Below, piece by piece: positions 1-5,731 of a stretch of 6,037 nt of DNA; within the stretch, counting starts at the first letter, position 1; each line of letters starts with the position of its first letter. The stretch covers positions 1-6,037 of the forward strand of contig CALMPZ010000137.1 in the NCBI GenBank assembly GCA_937871645.1, read 5' to 3'. A program made the position numbers and the translations under genes. This DNA comes from an uncultured Polymorphobacter sp. (GTDB lineage: Bacteria > Pseudomonadota > Alphaproteobacteria > Sphingomonadales > Sphingomonadaceae). The notes under the pieces were generated by a model that made no database searches, was not told the origin of the DNA, and saw nothing but the letters and a program-made list of their open reading frames with translations.

Positions 1-2
1 AG

Positions 3-602
3 GCGGGCTTACGCGACATACTGTGGATCGCCAGCCGCGCCGGCTCAGGCCAAGTCGTCCTCGACGGCATGCCCGGCTTCATCGCCGAATTCCACCGCCG
101 CTATGACGGCATCCTCGAACCCGAATTCATGGCGGTCGCCGACCGCTATGCCGCCAATGCGCTGGCGTTCCTCGGCCGTGACTATGCACCGCTGACGCTC
201 GGCCATGTCGATTTCCGGCTCGACAACATGCTGTTCGATGCGCGCGGCGGTACCGTGCCGCGCGCCGTGCTCGACTGGCAGTCGGTGTCGGTAACCGCAG
301 GGATGCTCGACATTTCCTACTTCCTCGGCGCCGGCATCACCCGCGACGAACGCCGCCAGCACGAACGCGACCTGCTCACCCTCTACCTCGAAGAGCTGCG
401 CCGCTACGGCGTCCGCGACTATGGCTGGGACCAACTGTGGCACGACTACCGCGTCACCGCGTTCCAGGGCGTCTCGACCGCGATCTTCGCGTCAGCCGCC
501 ACCGCGCGCACCGAGCGCGGTGATGCGATGTTCCTCGCCATGGCGCGCGGCGCCTGCGCGCAGGTCATCGACATCGATTCGTTCGGGGCGTTGCTCGGCT
601 AA
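3..602 (+). CDS. Phosphotransferase (APH / choline-kinase-like family), C-terminal part
   Basis: The reading frame is open from base 3 to a TAA at 600-602, so the gene starts upstream of the window and the ATG at 69 is only an internal methionine. The visible ~199 residues hold the catalytic lobe of an aminoglycoside-phosphotransferase-fold kinase. The Brenner-type motif HVDFRLDN is at 204-227 (catalytic Asp in HxD, metal-binding Asn at the end). The second metal-site motif, VLDWQ, is around 267-281 and is followed by the usual helical tail. Family members transfer phosphate from ATP to a small hydroxylated substrate in the cytosol; the substrate cannot be told here. Complete members are about 340-360 residues, so roughly the N-terminal 40 percent is missing. 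The following region is convergent with the marR gene. Family assignment is firm; exact function is unknown. Confidence 0.88.
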   Translation, partial: AGLRDILWIASRAGSGQVVLDGMPGFIAEFHRRYDGILEPEFMAVADRYAANALAFLGRDYAPLTLGHVDFRLDNMLFDARGGTVPRAVLDWQSVSVTAGMLDISYFLGAGITRDERRQHERDLLTLYLEELRRYGVRDYGWDQLWHDYRVTAFQGVSTAIFASAATARTERGDAMFLAMARGACAQVIDIDSFGALLG

Positions 603-632
603 GGCGAGAGCAGACCGAAGCAAGAGCCTCCG

Positions 633-799
633 GCGGGCAGGCGTGACGCCTGCACCCATTTGTTTTTCCCTTCGTCATCCCGGCGTAGGCCGGGACCCAG
701 CTTTCTTTCCGACAGTTCGTTTGAAGGCAACTGGGTCCCGGCCTACGCCGGGATGACGACCTTCTTCTTCAATCGGGTGCAGGCGTCACGCCTGCCCGC
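633..799. repeat. Outer inverted repeat pair, 25-bp perfect arms
   Basis: Arms at 633-657 and 775-799 are exact reverse complements over 25 bp. Each arm is itself nearly palindromic (GCAGGCGT, one base, ACGCCTGC; 637-653 in the left arm), so each can fold alone or pair with the other. The pair encloses a second perfect inverted repeat. The left-arm hairpin is followed by a T-rich stretch at 659-667, so on the plus strand it could act as a weak terminator for the phosphotransferase gene; the 5-nt gap before the T run makes this tentative. No transposase is present, so this resembles a REP/BIME-type intergenic element rather than an insertion sequence. Confidence 0.8.
672..759. repeat. Inner inverted repeat pair (REP-like), 29-bp perfect arms
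   Basis: Arms at 672-700 and 731-759 are exact reverse complements over 29 bp, separated by a 30-base loop. Each arm carries its own small palindrome, CCCGGC-GTAG-GCCGGG (679-694 on the left). The sequence type GTCATCCCGGC...GCCGGGACCCAG is, from memory, a very common dispersed intergenic repeat in sphingomonads and some other proteobacteria. Two units facing each other form a BIME-like structure. It lies between two convergent genes, where it may end transcription from both sides or protect the mRNA 3' ends. That role is inferred from position only. Confidence 0.82.
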
Positions 800-817
800 G
801 CGGCAAGCCCTTCAACT

Positions 818-1264
818 CTAGTCGCGCGCCGCGTCGAGCCATGCGCCCAGTATGACCAATTCACACAGCAGCGTGCCGAACAGGCTCGCCGGGAGTGCCT
901 TGCCGATTTGCTTCAACAATGGCTCGACCGCCGCGCGGCTGCGATCGCGCACGACGCGGCCTTTTTTGGTGATGACCACCAGCTTGCCGCGGCGGTCGCG
1001 CGGATCGGGGGCATAGTCGACCAGCCCGGCGGCGTGCAGCCGTTGCAGCGTGTTGGTCATCGTCGGGCGCGGCACCTGGAACGCGCTCGCCAGCCGCGCC
1101 GGCGTCCAGTCGCCGTCGAGCCGCATCAGGTGATCGAGCACGGCGAACTGCGGCAAGCTGAGGCCGGGCGGCAGCAGCTGTTCAAACGCGCGCGTCGCCA
1201 GCTGGTTGATGATGCCGATTTCGGTGAACACCGCAAAGGCGGCGGCGGGGCGGGGGTCCAACAT
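818..1264 (-). CDS. MarR-family transcriptional regulator
   Basis: A 148-residue winged-helix repressor of normal MarR length. The N-terminal dimerisation helix is at about residues 8-30. SLPQFAVLDHL starts the DNA-binding domain at 36-46. The recognition helix lies around 65-78 (RPTMTNTLQRLHAAG), and the wing, DPRDRRGKLVVITKKG at 87-102, has the characteristic D-x-R-D-x-R pattern. The C-terminal helices complete the dimer interface. I chose the ATG at 1264, although the frame stays open to 1552, because everything upstream is an arginine/alanine-rich shadow of the nitroreductase. This ATG begins 2 nt after the nitroreductase TAG stop, so translation is probably coupled; no clear ribosome-binding site is seen. 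MarR proteins usually repress neighbouring genes and their own operon until a small ligand or oxidant binds. The twin operators at 2432-2468 and 4351-4387 are the likely targets (inference). Confidence 0.92.
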   Translation of the reverse strand: MLDPRPAAAFAVFTEIGIINQLATRAFEQLLPPGLSLPQFAVLDHLMRLDGDWTPARLASAFQVPRPTMTNTLQRLHAAGLVDYAPDPRDRRGKLVVITKKGRVVRDRSRAAVEPLLKQIGKALPASLFGTLLCELVILGAWLDAARD

Positions 1265-1266
1265 GG

Positions 1267-2415
1267 CTAGGCTTTCGCGTTGAGGAGGTGTTTTTCGAGC
1301 GGCCAGCGCGGCGCGGGGCCGACGACCGGCCCGGTGCCGAGCCGCGCCAGCATCTGCACCCTGGCCGCACCGCCGGCGCCGAGCAATGCCTGGATCGCCG
1401 CATAGTGCGCGGCCATTTCGGGATATTCCTGCAGCGCCTGGCTTTGCGGGTGCATCTTCAGCCCCAGCGCCTGCGCCGCCAGCGTCGTGCGCATATACGC
1501 CGCGCCGGCGCGCAGATGGTCGGCGCGGGTGTTGGCGGGTGTCACGATCCACACCGCGCCGGGTAGCGATTCGGACAGCGCGCGTTGCTGGTCCAGCCCG
1601 GTCTTGTAGATGCTGCTGGTCTGGTCGGCGAGCGCGCTGCGCGTCAGCACACCCGCAGCGCTGCCGGCCTCCGCCATCGGGCCGGCGAGGAACAGCCCGT
1701 CGGGTTGCGCGTCGATTTCGGTTGCACCGATGCGCATCAAATCGACGCTTTCCATCCAGGTGCGCTGCGTGGTGTTCTCGACCATCGTCGCCGCCACGGT
1801 GACGCCGCGAATGGCGGCCAGCTTGGTGGCGTCGGCGGTCGCGCTCCGCAGCACGCCGGGCAGCGGTTCGGACAGCGCCGCGACCTGCGCCGCGGTCGGC
1901 GCAGCGTCGAAGATCTCGCGCGTCGTGCGGCGCGTCTGAATGGCGCCCAGCAGCGGGTCGCGCGTCACTGCCGGATCGGCGACAAAACGCAAATAGGCCA
2001 CCGGCCGCGCATCGAGCCGCGCCGGCATTTCGGGCGCACCGGCGGGGAAGGGGGTGACCTCGATGCGGTACCCCCGCGCGCTTGCCGCAATCTGCGCCAG
2101 TTCGATGAACGTGCCGAAGCCCAGCGTGATCTGCCGGTCATAGGGGTCGGTCATCGGTAGCCGCTTGTCGAGGTCGCAAGTCACCATGACACCGTCGCTC
2201 CCATCAAGCCGCAGCAACCACGGCTGACGGTTGTGCGGGTTGGGCGCGAGGATGGCATGCCGCAACGCATCAAGCCGGACATCGGCGGGCGGCGGTGGCG
2301 GCAAATCCCACGGCGCCATAGCGGTCTGCGGCATGCGCGTGACGCGCCAGACCCCGCCCACCGCGACCAGTGCCACTGCGCCCCCGGCGCCGAGAATGAG
2401 TGTCCTGCGATCCAT
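1267..2415 (-). CDS. Acg-like nitroreductase-family FMN oxidoreductase with Tat signal
   Basis: A 382-residue protein. The N-terminus, MDRRTLILGAGGAVALVAVG, has a twin-arginine pair followed by a hydrophobic stretch (residues 3-22), as expected for Tat export or a membrane anchor. The mature part begins with ILAPNPHNRQPW (55-66), the FMN-phosphate-contact region typical of nitroreductases. TRRTTREIF (161-169) and a closing GTGPVVGPAPRWPL (360-373) match the double-length, Acg-like branch (Mycobacterium Rv2032 type). Acg-type proteins can bind flavin, and some lack ordinary nitroreductase activity, so the substrate is open. A good ribosome-binding site (AAAGGTG, 2424-2430) sits 8 nt before the ATG. 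It is the first gene of an operon with marR and is driven by the promoter at 2432-2475. Tat export would fit a protein folded with its cofactor before transport. Confidence 0.85.
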   Translation of the reverse strand: MDRRTLILGAGGAVALVAVGGVWRVTRMPQTAMAPWDLPPPPPADVRLDALRHAILAPNPHNRQPWLLRLDGSDGVMVTCDLDKRLPMTDPYDRQITLGFGTFIELAQIAASARGYRIEVTPFPAGAPEMPARLDARPVAYLRFVADPAVTRDPLLGAIQTRRTTREIFDAAPTAAQVAALSEPLPGVLRSATADATKLAAIRGVTVAATMVENTTQRTWMESVDLMRIGATEIDAQPDGLFLAGPMAEAGSAAGVLTRSALADQTSSIYKTGLDQQRALSESLPGAVWIVTPANTRADHLRAGAAYMRTTLAAQALGLKMHPQSQALQEYPEMAAHYAAIQALLGAGGAARVQMLARLGTGPVVGPAPRWPLEKHLLNAKA

Positions 2416-2431
2416 CGAGACTGCACCTTTA

Positions 2432-2475
2432 GTTCGACATCAAACTATATAGTTCGATATCGAACCATGAGTCAA
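2432..2475 (-). promoter_or_regulatory. Promoter with twin operators for the nitroreductase-marR operon (copy 1)
   Basis: Reading on the minus strand, TTGACT (2470-2475) and TATATA (2446-2451) are separated by 18 bp and match sigma-70 -35 and -10 boxes. The spacer contains a perfect 14-bp palindrome GTTCGATATCGAAC (2452-2465). Exactly 20 bp downstream is a degenerate version, GTTCGACATCAAAC (2432-2445), lying over the expected transcription start. The nitroreductase ATG is 17 nt further on. Two operators two helical turns apart, one in the spacer and one at the start site, suggest steric repression by a dimeric regulator. The MarR protein encoded in this operon is the obvious candidate (inference). 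Confidence 0.8.
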
Positions 2476-2484
2476 CCAACGACT

Positions 2485-2524
2485 CTGCTCCCCTCCCGGA
2501 ACGGGAGGGGCCGGGGGTGGGTAC
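2485..2524 (+). repeat. GC-rich dispersed repeat with hairpin (copy 1)
   Basis: A 40-bp unit whose core CCCCTCCCG-GAA-CGGGAGGGG (2490-2510) is a 9-bp perfect stem, followed by a G-rich tail. The same 40 bp occurs once more in the window, in reverse orientation at 4439-4478, with one mismatch. From memory, similar CTCCCCTCCCG...CGGGAGGGG units are scattered between genes in sphingomonad genomes. It lies between the upstream end of the nitroreductase promoter and the terminator of the beta-helix gene, so it may be a secondary transcription barrier. Confidence 0.8.
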
Positions 2525-2538
2525 TTCCGCGCCGCCTC

Positions 2539-2559
2539 AAAAAGGCGCTGCCGAGCGCC
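2539..2559 (-). terminator. Intrinsic terminator of the beta-helix membrane protein gene
   Basis: On the minus strand, GGCGCT (2559-2554), a CGGC loop and AGCGCC (2549-2544) form a perfect 6-bp GC-rich hairpin, immediately followed by TTTTT (2543-2539). It begins 4 nt after the TGA stop at 2564-2566. This is a classical Rho-independent terminator and indicates that the gene is transcribed alone and does not read through into the nitroreductase operon. Confidence 0.78.
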
Positions 2560-2563
2560 GCGC

Positions 2564-4264
2564 TCAATCCTTCTTGATCAAATTGGTCAGCGACGCGACG
2601 AGCAGCAAACTCGCCATCCAGCCGAACAGGATTTCAAACCACATCAGCCAGCGCATGGTCACGCCGGGCCAATAGGTCACCCCCGACAGGCCGACGACGG
2701 GGGCCCAGTCGGTTTCCTGCTGCAAATCGACCAGTGGCAGGATCAGGTCGGCCGAATAGGCGAGCGGCGTGAACGTCGTATATTCATCGGGCATCGCCGC
2801 GCAGGTCGTCCAGTTCGCGGCGGCGCCGGCCGGCCCGGCCGCGCATGCTGCCTGGATCGCCGCATCGGTCTGGATGACCGGGCTATTGGGTCCGAACGCG
2901 CCGCGCGTCGCGCCCACGTCGAACGCGATGCCGCACGCCAGCCACACCGCGACCATCCACAGGCTCAGCCGCAGCGGCCGGTAGCCGTACCCGGCGAGCA
3001 CTTCCCAAATCCAGTGCAGCGCGCGCAACGACGGGGCAATCCGGCCCGCCGCGCGCAAGCGCTGCTGTTTGGCAATCGCCACCGCGCGCGCATCCTCATC
3101 ATGCCCCATCGCGCGCAACACCGCGATCAGCTGCTCCCACGGCTGTGCCTTGAAATCGGCACCGAGATCGGCGGCGGATTGGCGGTCGAGCCAGGCGATC
3201 CGCGCGACGGCTGTGGTCGGCGCGACGCCGGCAAACTTCGTGTAGCTGAAGCCGTCGAGCACCAGTGTCGCTGCGCCATGCCAGCTTGCCGGATCATCGA
3301 CGAGCAATGCCGCCGTCATGTTGCCGATGTTGATGTCGCCGGTGACAGCGACGCTTTCAAACACGAATGCTTGGCCAATCGTGGCTGCCTCGGCTGAAAA
3401 CGCGTAGTCGCCGGGGCTTTCGAAACGGCCACCGCGACAATCAAGGCTGCCACCGATACGCGCGCCGTTCAGCCGGACCGCGCCCTGTCCTGCAAATCCT
3501 TTGCCGAGAAACACGTTGTTGCTGATGCTGGCATTGTCGCAGACTAGTGCCATGCTACCTGCCGCATCAATCCGCCCGTGCTGGCAATCGAGCTGGCCGC
3601 CGATAGAGGCGCCGGTCAGCCGGACGGTGCCAGTCGCGTGAAATTCGTTGTCGAGCGCCACGTCGCCGGCGATGCGCGCGCCGTCGCAACTCAGCGCCTC
3701 GCCGGTGGCGCTTTCAAACCGGCCGCTGGTGCATTCAAGGTTGCCGCCAATCGTCGCCCCGATTAGCCGGACCTCGCCGTGCGCGTGGAAGCCGTCATCG
3801 AGCATGATGCTGCCGCCGCACTGCAAACGGTCACCGTCGCAATCGCCGTCGAGGCGGCTTCCCACCAGCGACAGGTGCATAAGCGACGCCGCAATCGCAT
3901 CGATCTGCGCGATCCGGCACTTGTGCAGTTCGAGCGGGCAAACGGCGCGCGCCGCGACGAAGTCAAGACTGCCAGCAATCCACGCGCCGCTTAGCTGCAC
4001 GCCATGCTCATGCACCGGCGCGTCCGCGTCGCCGCCGAGCGCAAGGAAGCGCACGAAGCCGGCGTGGACGCGGTTGGCGTCGGTTTCCTCAGTCGGACAA
4101 ACGTCGGCGATCTGGGCTTGGCGACCTTCGCGCGTTGCGTGCAGCAATTCGGTTTCGGCGGGTGCCAGCGGCAGAAACTCGGCCAGCGTGCGACCGGCAG
4201 CGCGCAACAGCGTTGCGGCGGCCGGCCGGGCTGGCCGGGGTTTGCGTGGGGGTGGTTCGGCCAT
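2564..4264 (-). CDS. Repeat-rich (beta-helix-like) protein with C-terminal membrane region
   Basis: A 566-residue protein of no firmly known function. After a Pro/Ala/Arg-rich basic N-terminus (1-25) comes a helical part (26-75). A repeat region follows, of which three units are clear at 163-211, 212-260 and 261-309. Each is 49 residues, patterned G-x-VRL-x-GA-x-IGG-x-L-(D/E)-C-xx-GR...C-(D)-xA-x-I, as in a right-handed beta-helix, with more degenerate units at about 88-162. A helical stretch (370-415, QPWEQLIAVLRAMGHDEDAR) precedes two likely membrane segments at about 431-450 and 537-560; the C-terminus is NLIKKD. I recall similar proteins in Streptomyces and sphingomonads labelled 'membrane-associated oxidoreductase' or hypothetical, but no cofactor motif is visible here. 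Ribosome-binding site AGGGA (4271-4275) is 6 nt before the ATG. The promoter at 4351-4394 matches that of the nitroreductase operon. Confidence 0.82.
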   Translation of the reverse strand: MAEPPPRKPRPARPAAATLLRAAGRTLAEFLPLAPAETELLHATREGRQAQIADVCPTEETDANRVHAGFVRFLALGGDADAPVHEHGVQLSGAWIAGSLDFVAARAVCPLELHKCRIAQIDAIAASLMHLSLVGSRLDGDCDGDRLQCGGSIMLDDGFHAHGEVRLIGATIGGNLECTSGRFESATGEALSCDGARIAGDVALDNEFHATGTVRLTGASIGGQLDCQHGRIDAAGSMALVCDNASISNNVFLGKGFAGQGAVRLNGARIGGSLDCRGGRFESPGDYAFSAEAATIGQAFVFESVAVTGDINIGNMTAALLVDDPASWHGAATLVLDGFSYTKFAGVAPTTAVARIAWLDRQSAADLGADFKAQPWEQLIAVLRAMGHDEDARAVAIAKQQRLRAAGRIAPSLRALHWIWEVLAGYGYRPLRLSLWMVAVWLACGIAFDVGATRGAFGPNSPVIQTDAAIQAACAAGPAGAAANWTTCAAMPDEYTTFTPLAYSADLILPLVDLQQETDWAPVVGLSGVTYWPGVTMRWLMWFEILFGWMASLLLVASLTNLIKKD

Positions 4265-4350
4265 GCGCGCTCCCTGGAGTCGCCGCGCACCATGCCAGCC
4301 CGATTCCGCGCTGTCACCTCGCGCTGCGCTGGCGCCAACCTTTACACATG

Positions 4351-4394
4351 GTTCGATATCAAACTATATAGTTCGATATCGAACTATGAGTCAA
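4351..4394 (-). promoter_or_regulatory. Promoter with twin operators for the beta-helix membrane protein (copy 2)
   Basis: This element matches 2432-2475 at 42 of 44 positions. On the minus strand, TTGACT (4389-4394) and TATATA (4365-4370) are spaced by 18 bp. The spacer palindrome is perfect over 20 bp, ATAGTTCGATATCGAACTAT (4368-4387). The downstream partner GTTCGATATCAAAC (4351-4364), 20 bp away, has only one mismatched pair, so this copy has the better operators. Expected transcription starts near 4357, giving a leader of about 93 nt to the ATG at 4264. The promoter boxes point away from the racemase gene, although the symmetrical operators could also affect that side. Confidence 0.78.
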
Positions 4395-4438
4395 GACTGG
4401 GGGCCGGGCGCGAAAGGCGGCGCCGACAAGGTGGTGCA

Positions 4439-4478
4439 GTGCCCACCCCCGGCCCCTCCCGTTCCGGGAGGGGAGCAG
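4439..4478 (-). repeat. GC-rich dispersed repeat with hairpin (copy 2, inverted)
   Basis: Reverse complement of the unit at 2485-2524 with 39 of 40 identical bases. The hairpin CCCCTCCCG-TTC-CGGGAGGGG is at 4453-4473. It lies in the 336-bp divergent gap between the beta-helix gene and the racemase gene. Together with copy 1 it brackets the beta-helix gene in inverted orientation, while the promoter copies bracket it in direct orientation. The rest of this gap (4265-4350, leader of the beta-helix gene; 4479-4588, upstream of the racemase) shows nothing I can name with confidence. Confidence 0.8.
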
Positions 4479-4600
4479 CCAGCGTTTAAAACCCCCTGAA
4501 CCCGTAAAGACTGACCAGATTCACCTCGGCAGACACGATAGCGCTTGACCCACAAACTGGACGTGGCAGTTAGACGCCGCACCATTTTGGGGAGATAAAC

Positions 4601-5725
4601 ATGGCTGGACCGCTCGCAGGATTGCGTATCATCGAACTCGCCGGCATCGGCCCGGGGCCGTTCGCCGCGATGATGCTCGCCGACCATGGCGCCGAAGTCA
4701 TCCGTGTCGACCGGCCCGGCGCGCGCATCGATCCGCGCGACCCGCTGACGCGCTCGCGCCGGCTGATCAACGTCAACCTCAAGAGCCCCGAAGGCATTGA
4801 ACTCGTCCGCAAGCTGGTCGCCGGCGCCGATGGCCTGATCGAAGGCTATCGACCCGGCGTTACCGAACGCCTCGGGCTCGGGCCGGACGTGCTGTGCGCC
4901 GCCAACCCCAAGCTGGTCTATGGCCGCATGACCGGCTGGGGCCAGTTCGGGCCGTACGCGCAGGCCGCCGGCCACGACCTCAACTATATCGCGCTGTCGG
5001 GCGCGCTGCACACCTATGGCCGCGCCGGTGAAAAGCCGACGCCGCCGATCAACATGATCGGCGACTTTGGCGGCGGCGGCATGATGCTGGCGTTCGGCAT
5101 GGTGTCGGCGCTGCTGCACGCGGCGAAGACCGGGCAGGGCCAGATCATCGACGCCGCGATGACCGACGGCGCCGCGACCTTGAACGCGATGATCTGGGGC
5201 TTCCGCGCCAACGGCAGCTGGTCGGACGATCGCGGCACCAACCTGCTCGATACCGGCGCGCACTTCTATGACACCTATGAAACCTCGGACGGCAAGTGGA
5301 TCTCGCTCGGTTCGATCGAGCCGCAATTCTACGCCGAGCTCCGCCAGCGCGCCGGGCTGACCGAGGACAAGGATTTCGACGCGCAGATGGACCGCAAGGC
5401 GTGGGGGCCATTGAAGGACAAGCTGACGGCGCTGTTCCTGACCAAGACCCGCGACGCGTGGTGCGCGCTGATGGAAATGACCGATGTCTGCTTCGCCCCC
5501 GTGCTCAGCATGGCGGAGGCGCCGCTGCACCCGCACAACGTCGAACGCCGCACCTTCCTCGACATCGACGGCGTCATGCAGCCGGCGCCGGCACCGCGCT
5601 ATTCGGCGACGGTGACCGACACGCCGGTGATGACGCGCGCCACCTCGACCGATGCCGTGCTCGCCGACTTCGGCGTCGATGCCGCCGCCATTGCCGGGCT
5701 GCGTGCCGCCGGCGCGATTGCCTGA
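4601..5725 (+). CDS. Alpha-methylacyl-CoA racemase (family III CoA-transferase fold)
   Basis: A 374-residue enzyme that interconverts the (R)- and (S)-forms of 2-methyl-branched acyl-CoAs by deprotonation and reprotonation at C2, allowing beta-oxidation of branched or isoprenoid chains. The catalytic residues known from Mycobacterium tuberculosis MCR (His126, Asp156, Glu241) appear one position earlier: His125 in GHDLNY, Asp155 in IGDFGGGG, Glu240 in GSIEPQFY. This set separates racemases from true CoA-transferases of the same fold. The N-terminus, PLAGLRIIELAGIGPGPFAAMMLADHGAEV, is the standard family start. Ribosome-binding site GGGGAG (4589-4594) lies 6 nt before the ATG. Length is normal and no lesions are seen. 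The dGTPase gene follows 6 nt after the stop, so the two may be co-transcribed. The natural substrate cannot be read from sequence. Confidence 0.93.
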   Translation: MAGPLAGLRIIELAGIGPGPFAAMMLADHGAEVIRVDRPGARIDPRDPLTRSRRLINVNLKSPEGIELVRKLVAGADGLIEGYRPGVTERLGLGPDVLCAANPKLVYGRMTGWGQFGPYAQAAGHDLNYIALSGALHTYGRAGEKPTPPINMIGDFGGGGMMLAFGMVSALLHAAKTGQGQIIDAAMTDGAATLNAMIWGFRANGSWSDDRGTNLLDTGAHFYDTYETSDGKWISLGSIEPQFYAELRQRAGLTEDKDFDAQMDRKAWGPLKDKLTALFLTKTRDAWCALMEMTDVCFAPVLSMAEAPLHPHNVERRTFLDIDGVMQPAPAPRYSATVTDTPVMTRATSTDAVLADFGVDAAAIAGLRAAGAIA

Positions 5726-5731
5726 CCGCGA

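Noticed and set aside
637..667. Intrinsic terminator for the phosphotransferase gene
   Set aside because: A 6-bp stem and a T-rich stretch exist, but they are separated by several non-T bases and the stem belongs to a larger inverted repeat; mentioned under the repeat rather than called separately.
633..799. Miniature transposon (MITE) with terminal inverted repeats
   Set aside because: No target-site duplication is visible next to the outer arms, and each arm is itself palindromic, which fits REP-like units better than transposon ends.
1265..1552. N-terminal extension of the MarR frame by 96 codons
   Set aside because: It overlaps the C-terminal part of the nitroreductase in another frame, is low-complexity Arg/Ala/Gly, and the standard MarR length is reached from the ATG at 1264.
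3648..4499. 283-codon plus-strand frame opposite the beta-helix gene
   Set aside because: Ser/Pro/Arg-rich shadow of the repeats, crossing the promoter and the dispersed repeat; no domain and no ribosome-binding site supporting it.
4545..4573. Possible promoter for the racemase gene (TTGACC at 4545-4550)
   Set aside because: The -35-like box is good, but no convincing -10 box is found 16-18 bp downstream (AGTTAG at best), so I do not list it as a feature.
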